Assembly (NCBI GenBank): GCA_027315105.1
Contig: DAHUYP010000015.1
Location: forward strand, 124,001-188,000
Source of the DNA: Gammaproteobacteria bacterium
GTDB taxonomy: Bacteria > Pseudomonadota > Gammaproteobacteria > Steroidobacterales > Steroidobacteraceae
Direction of reading: 5' to 3'
Length of the DNA: 64,000 bases
Below the pieces are notes generated by a model. The model had not been told where the DNA came from, did not search any database, and saw nothing but the letters and a program-made list of their open reading frames with translations. Below, in pieces: positions 62,346 through 64,000 of the stretch. Numbering within the stretch: the first letter of the stretch is position 1; every line of letters begins with the position of its first letter. The position numbers and the translations under genes are program-made.

Positions 62346-64000
62346 GCCGCGCCCCCGAAGAACTGCAGCCCCTGGCGCCCATCGCGCGTGCGCAGCAGCG
62401 CCGGCGCGCGCCGCACGGTGGGGTCGATCTGATACATGGGCAGATCCGGCACCGGCGCGGTGATCGCCTGCTGCAGCGCGATCGCGGGGCGTGCCAGCGG
62501 CTGCGGTGCCCTCTCCAGATGCGCCTTGAGCTCATCGCGCACCGCTTCCGAGGACGGGTAGTCGAAGGCCGGCAGATCGAGCAGATTGCCGAGCACGCGC
62601 AGGATCTTCCACGCCGGGCGCGACGCTCCGAGCGGCCGCGCGGCACCGCCATGGCTCTGCCAGCGACCTTCCAGATTGACGTAGGTGCCGGAGGTCTCGG
62701 CGAAGCTGCCCGCCGGCAGCAACACGTGCGCGACGCGCTTCATTTCGGGGCTCGCGTAGGCGCCGACCGCGACCACGCTGTGTGCGCGCGCGAGCGTCTC
62801 GAGGGCACCCGGCAGGGCCGCGTCGGCCCAGGGTTCGGTATTGAGCAGCAGGTACCCGGCCAGCGGTTGCTCGAGCATCTGCCGCGCATTGCTGCCGACG
62901 CGCGCGCGCAGCGCCCCGCCGGCGCTGCGGTGCGGAACCGCGCCGGCCAGATAGGCGCCGGCCGCATTGCCGCCCTCCGCCAGCTCGCCGAGGCTCGCGC
63001 CGCACGCCGAGGCCAGGGCGCGCGCCAGCGAACGCAGCTCGCTGTAGCGATTGCTGCGCGCGCCGAGCGCACCGAGCCAGATCGCGCGCCGCTCGCCGCT
63101 CTTGAGCGTGGCGGCGATGGCGCGGTGCTCCTCGGCGACGGTAACGCCCGCCAGCAACGCCGCCAGCTCCGGCGGCGCGGCCGCGCCGTCGAGCGCGGCC
63201 AGCAGCACAGCGGCGAGCTGCGCGACCTCCTGCGCCGGCGGCCTCAGCACGTAATTCGCCACCGGGAACAGGTACTCGAAGCGCGCCGGGTTGATGAAGC
63301 TCACACGCGCGCCGCGCAGCGCGGCCTTGCGCACGCGGTGCGCCAGGATCGGCAGCTCGTGGCGCAGGTTCGAGCCCACCACCAGCAGCGCATCCAGGCG
63401 ATCGACCTCGGCGATCGGCAGCCCGAGGCCCGGTGCGAGCGCGTCGGCGAGCTGGTCGCGAAAATCGCCCTGGCGCAGTCGATGGTCGATGTTCGCCGTG
63501 CCGAGCCCATCGGCCAGCCGCGACAGCAGGTACAGCTCCTCGAGCGTGCTGGACGGGTGCGCCAGCAGGCCGGCGCCGCCCGGCTCGGCGCGCGCGGTCT
63601 TCAGGGCCTCGGCGGCCGCCGCCAGTGCCTGCTCCCATTCCACCTCGCGCCAGCCGCCGCCGGCGCCGCGCAGCATCGGCGCGAGCACGCGATCGTCGCT
63701 GTAGATGCCCTCGTAGCTGAAACGGTCGCGATCGGCGATCCAGGTCTCGTTGATCTCCTCGCACGGCCGCGGCACGACGCGCATCAGCCGTCCGCGCAGC
63801 ACGTGGCCGTAGAGCTGGCTGCCGACGCCGTCGTGCGGGGAGATCAGCGGATACTGCGTCATCTCCCAGCCGCGGCCGCGATAGCGGAACGGCTTGCTGT
63901 TGAGCGCCCCGACCGGGCACAGGTCGATGATGTTGCCCGACAGCTCGTGATCGACGCTGTGCTCGATGAAGGTGCCGATCTCCATGTGCTCGCCGCGGCC
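62342..64000 (-). CDS. nuoG: NADH-quinone oxidoreductase subunit G (N-terminus outside the window)
   Basis: Open from the window edge ([10 protein letters not shown]) to the TGA overlapping nuoH: 552 residues of the C-terminal part. After the end of the Fe-S ferredoxin region (C-P-V-G-A-L, a cluster ligand) comes the molybdopterin-oxidoreductase-like domain, which in NuoG has lost its cofactor. The first ~200 residues with the N-terminal cysteine clusters are not in view. Operon order nuoG-H-I-J-K-L-M-N is standard. Confidence 0.93.
   Translation of the reverse strand, partial: GRGEHMEIGTFIEHSVDHELSGNIIDLCPVGALNSKPFRYRGRGWEMTQYPLISPHDGVGSQLYGHVLRGRLMRVVPRPCEEINETWIADRDRFSYEGIYSDDRVLAPMLRGAGGGWREVEWEQALAAAAEALKTARAEPGGAGLLAHPSSTLEELYLLSRLADGLGTANIDHRLRQGDFRDQLADALAPGLGLPIAEVDRLDALLVVGSNLRHELPILAHRVRKAALRGARVSFINPARFEYLFPVANYVLRPPAQEVAQLAAVLLAALDGAAAPPELAALLAGVTVAEEHRAIAATLKSGERRAIWLGALGARSNRYSELRSLARALASACGASLGELAEGGNAAGAYLAGAVPHRSAGGALRARVGSNARQMLEQPLAGYLLLNTEPWADAALPGALETLARAHSVVAVGAYASPEMKRVAHVLLPAGSFAETSGTYVNLEGRWQSHGGAARPLGASRPAWKILRVLGNLLDLPAFDYPSSEAVRDELKAHLERAPQPLARPAIALQQAITAPVPDLPMYQIDPTVRRAPALLRTRDGRQGLQFFGGAA

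Noticed and set aside
60760-62652. 630-codon frame extending nuoI upstream
   Set aside because: The part upstream of 61245 is antisense-like low-complexity sequence over nuoH and nuoG; NuoI begins at 61245.

Overview
This window is GC-rich bacterial chromosome, most likely from a gammaproteobacterium. Markers of that group are AceK, YbiT, a PqiABC operon, an Slt-type soluble lytic transglycosylase, a class I (330-residue) ketol-acid reductoisomerase and a contiguous nuoG-N run. I cannot name the genus; the mix would suit a Xanthomonadales/Nevskiales-like lineage, but that is inference.

Layout. 1-2578 (minus): a partial MFS transporter and an M17 leucyl aminopeptidase broken by a two-base loss in a GC run. 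2680-9574 (plus): a branched-chain amino acid operon ilvC-leuA-ilvE-leuC-leuD-leuB, preceded by a promoter, a 28-codon Leu-rich leader peptide and a terminator hairpin, i.e. a textbook-style attenuator. 9637-13062: a remnant of a mobilizable or conjugative element (SSB, an in-frame VirB2::TraD fusion, a MobA/MobL relaxase, a phosphoribosyltransferase-like protein) lying between two copies of the same palindrome. 13192-21686: methyltransferase, pqiABC, ybiT, an acylase remnant and slt. 21759-29342 (minus): an oxalate/formate-type transporter, aceK, hydroxypyruvate reductase, serine-glyoxylate aminotransferase, a tandem Usp and a PrimPol-domain protein; much of this points to glyoxylate/C2 metabolism. 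29684-37737: sugar nucleotidyltransferase, hydrolase, cupin, flavodoxin-fold oxidoreductase, DUF1615 lipoprotein, thiL, a membrane protein and a PanE-like reductase. 37866-40986: mtnA, a class II aldolase (ald2-like) and mtnK, matching the DHAP shunt that disposes of 5'-methylthioadenosine/5'-deoxyadenosine.

41379-54433 is a 13-kb integrated element bounded by identical 14-bp direct repeats. The right copy is the 3' end of an initiator tRNA(fMet) gene (54421-54497, minus). From left to right it carries a dense iteron array, a RepA-like helicase, TerS and TerL, a chain of about a dozen small translationally coupled genes of unknown function (one resembling ribosomal protein bS21), an XRE repressor, a Ser-rich lipoprotein and a large serine recombinase. 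No portal, capsid, tail, lysis or tyrosine-integrase gene is recognisable. It looks like a phage satellite or an undescribed terminase-bearing element, and is the most unusual part of the window. The recombinase reading frame runs through the att core into the tRNA gene, so its C-terminus should change between integrated and excised states.

54781-64000 (minus) is the distal part of the respiratory complex I operon, nuoG (partial) through nuoN, followed downstream by tRNA(fMet).
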